Below, one piece after another: positions 61,932 through 64,000 of a stretch of 64,000 nucleotides of DNA (position 1 is its first letter; each line of letters starts with the position of its first letter). The translations under genes and the position numbers were made by a program. Origin of the DNA: Capronia americana. Lineage: Eukaryota > Ascomycota > Eurotiomycetes > Chaetothyriales > Herpotrichiellaceae. Location: contig JADWQD010000004.1 in the NCBI GenBank assembly GCA_016110215.1, forward strand, positions 620,001 to 684,000. Reading direction: 5' to 3'. The notes below the pieces were generated by a model. The model saw only the letters and a program-made list of their open reading frames with translations. It was not told the origin of the DNA and searched no databases.

Positions 61932-64000
61932 ATGGCTCCAGCCAGGTCGCAGCTACCCGACTCAGAGACCTCATCCGTTGCCGACACCCCTATGGCCGAC
62001 GTCCCAGCACCCCGCCGTCCTCACAGACCCTCCTTTGGGCACCTCAATCGACTGGTAGACGACACGCCGGACTACACCGACTCCGACACGAATCCCAATA
62101 CTACTGCATCCAGTGTCGCCGGAGATTCTCCACAAGCCGACGGCCGCAGGAAGCGCACAGAAGCAAACCAACTGCGCAAGAGTATTTTGGGGAGGAAGCA
62201 CGGTCAATTAGATGAATCAAAGGAAGATGATACTGTCCGCAGATTCAAGTACCTGCTAGGCCTAACAGACCTATTCCGCCACTTCATCGACGCAAGCCCC
62301 AACCCCAAGATCAGAGAAGTTCTCCAACAGATCGACAAGGAAAATGCCGAAGAGGAGGCAAAGGCGAGAAAAGTTGTGTCCCGCAAGGGTGGTGCAGCTG
62401 GTGCGAGCAAACGCAAGACTGAGCAAGAAGAGGATGCGGAACTCCTTAGGGATGAGAAACGCGGTACTGCTTCCCAGACTGTCTTCCGGGAGTCCCCAGC
62501 CTTCATCCAGGGCGGTGAGATGCGTGACTACCAGGTCGCAGGCCTCAACTGGCTCATCTCACTCCACGAGAATGGTATTAGTGGTATCCTCGCTGATGAG
62601 ATGGGTCTCGGAAAGACGCTGCAGACTATCTCCTTCCTTGGATATCTGCGGCACATTTGCGACATCACCGGCCCGCATCTCATTGCAGTGCCAAAGTCGA
62701 CCCTGGACAATTGGCACCGAGAGTTCAAGAAGTGGACTCCCGAAGTCAATGTGCTTGTCCTGCAAGGTGCCAAGGATGAACGACATGCTCTTATCAACGA
62801 ACGCCTCATCGACGAGAAGTTCGATGTCTGTATCACAAGCTACGAGATGATCTTGCGTGAGAAGTCGCACCTCAAGAAGTTTGCATGGGAGTACATCATC
62901 GTCGACGAAGCACACCGCATCAAGAACGAAGAATCGTCCCTTGCTCAAATCATCCGAATGTTCAGCTCGCGCAATCGCCTCCTTATCACTGGTACTCCAC
63001 TGCAGAACAACCTCCACGAGCTTTGGGCACTCCTCAATTTCTTGCTTCCGGATGTCTTCGGCGATGCTGAAGCTTTCGACGCTTGGTTCTCGGGTCAGAA
63101 CGATGATCAAGACACTGTTGTCCAACAACTCCACCGTGTCCTGAAACCTTTTCTTCTTCGGAGAGTGAAGAGTGATGTGGAAAAGAGTCTACTGCCCAAA
63201 AAGGAGCTCAACCTCTATGTCGGTATGTCTGAAATGCAGGTCAAATGGTACCAGAAAATCTTGGAGAAGGACATCGACGCCGTCAACGGTGCCGGTGGCA
63301 AGCGAGAATCCAAGACGAGACTTCTCAACATCGTTATGCAACTTCGAAAATGCTGCAACCACCCTTACCTCTTTGAAGGCGCTGAACCGGGTCCGCCCTA
63401 CACAACCGATGAACATCTCATCTTCAACTCCGGCAAGATGATTATTCTTGACAAGATCTTAGCCCGCATGAAGGAGGAGGGTAGCAGAATCTTGATCTTC
63501 TCACAGATGAGCAGAGTTCTCGACATTCTCGAAGACTACTGCGTCTTCCGAGGCCACCAATACTGCCGAATTGATGGTGGAACTGCTCATGAAGACCGAA
63601 TCGCCGCCATCGATGAGTACAACAGACCTGGCTCGGAAAAATTTGTCTTCCTTCTCACAACCCGTGCGGGAGGTCTAGGCATCAACTTGACCAGTGCCAA
63701 CATCGTCGTCCTCTATGACAGTGACTGGAACCCTCAGGCAGACCTTCAAGCCATGGATCGAGCACATCGCATTGGCCAGACCAAACAAGTGACAGTCTTC
63801 CGCTTTGTGACCGAGAACGCCATTGAAGAGAAAGTCCTGGAGAGAGCGGCTCAGAAGCTACGCTTGGATCAGCTCGTCATTCAACAGGGTCGTGCTCAGC
63901 AGCAGGCGAAGCAAGCTGCGTCAAAGGACGAGCTGCTGACCATGATTCAACACGGTGCTGAGAAGGTGTTCGAGACCAAGGGTTCAACAGGCGCCCTGGA
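61932..64000 (+). CDS. ISWI-family chromatin-remodelling ATPase (partial, 3' cut)
   Basis: Open frame from the ATG at 61932 to the window end, about 689 codons without intron; the 3' part lies outside. An acidic/Ser-rich N-terminus is followed by TVRRFKYLLGLTDLFRHFID, the conserved ISWI N-terminal region. GGEMRDYQVAGLNWLISL leads into the Snf2 ATPase: Walker A DEMGLGKT (222-229), DEAH (325-328), LLITGTPLQNNLHELWALLNF, then the C-lobe RILIFSQMSRVLDILEDY, TRAGGLGINLTSANIVVLYD and QAMDRAHRIGQ. The missing part should hold HAND-SANT-SLIDE. It slides nucleosomes in the nucleus; yeast counterparts are Isw1/Isw2. Which paralogue this is cannot be decided here. Confidence 0.95.
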   Translation, partial: MAPARSQLPDSETSSVADTPMADVPAPRRPHRPSFGHLNRLVDDTPDYTDSDTNPNTTASSVAGDSPQADGRRKRTEANQLRKSILGRKHGQLDESKEDDTVRRFKYLLGLTDLFRHFIDASPNPKIREVLQQIDKENAEEEAKARKVVSRKGGAAGASKRKTEQEEDAELLRDEKRGTASQTVFRESPAFIQGGEMRDYQVAGLNWLISLHENGISGILADEMGLGKTLQTISFLGYLRHICDITGPHLIAVPKSTLDNWHREFKKWTPEVNVLVLQGAKDERHALINERLIDEKFDVCITSYEMILREKSHLKKFAWEYIIVDEAHRIKNEESSLAQIIRMFSSRNRLLITGTPLQNNLHELWALLNFLLPDVFGDAEAFDAWFSGQNDDQDTVVQQLHRVLKPFLLRRVKSDVEKSLLPKKELNLYVGMSEMQVKWYQKILEKDIDAVNGAGGKRESKTRLLNIVMQLRKCCNHPYLFEGAEPGPPYTTDEHLIFNSGKMIILDKILARMKEEGSRILIFSQMSRVLDILEDYCVFRGHQYCRIDGGTAHEDRIAAIDEYNRPGSEKFVFLLTTRAGGLGINLTSANIVVLYDSDWNPQADLQAMDRAHRIGQTKQVTVFRFVTENAIEEKVLERAAQKLRLDQLVIQQGRAQQQAKQAASKDELLTMIQHGAEKVFETKGSTGAL

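Noticed and set aside
1..64000. CRISPR arrays, rRNA genes, bacterial-type operons
   Set aside because: None seen. The gene structure is eukaryotic throughout.

Overview
The window is nuclear DNA of a filamentous ascomycete (Pezizomycotina). The support is: many short GT-AG introns of 45-140 nt, four Zn(II)2Cys6-type proteins counting one atypical member, HET-domain genes, fungal MFS families, and an AT-rich island with the dinucleotide pattern of repeat-induced point mutation (RIP). A CBM14 secreted protein of Avr4 type is compatible with a Dothideomycete, but I cannot fix the species. Exon coordinates were worked out by hand from splice motifs, reading phase and family conservation.

Region 1 (1-28.4 kb) is an accessory, partly decayed region. 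It holds an unusual protein with an internal zinc cluster, a broken HET gene, an intact HET gene, a small secreted chitin-binding effector candidate, a Zn2Cys6 regulator, an EthD-domain protein, a frameshifted alcohol dehydrogenase pseudogene, an SDR remnant, a TRI12-type efflux MFS, an intact zinc-less alcohol dehydrogenase, an intact seven-exon SDR, a truncated sugar transporter and a RIP-like island. Four of the five copies of a dispersed repeat found by eye lie in the first 9.2 kb.

Region 2 (28.4-43.4 kb) looks like one co-regulated catabolic cluster of intact genes: tautomerase, histidinol-dehydrogenase-like enzyme, aldehyde dehydrogenase, alcohol-oxidase-type GMC flavoenzyme, aquaglyceroporin, SDR, Zn2Cys6 regulator and DJ-1/Hsp31-type protein. 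Three divergent promoters in it share CGG-N7-CCG palindromes, and CGGATACATCCG (N6) also lies upstream of the aldehyde dehydrogenase. The likely reading is import of a small alcohol or polyol followed by stepwise oxidation, under a cluster-specific and probably autoregulated factor. The substrate is unknown.

Region 3 (44-58.7 kb) holds a GNAT acetyltransferase divergent from a second EthD protein, a LanC-like protein, a NUDIX hydrolase convergent with an Ap4A phosphorylase, a large SIR2-like (putative NAD-consuming) protein with an unrecognised C-terminal half, a peroxisomal fructosyl-amine/saccharopine-type oxidase and a Dal5-type permease.

Region 4 (59.8-64 kb) is conserved housekeeping: a DUF4536 mitochondrial membrane protein, a HAPSTR1/C16orf72-like protein, and the first ~689 codons of an ISWI chromatin remodeler that runs off the window end.
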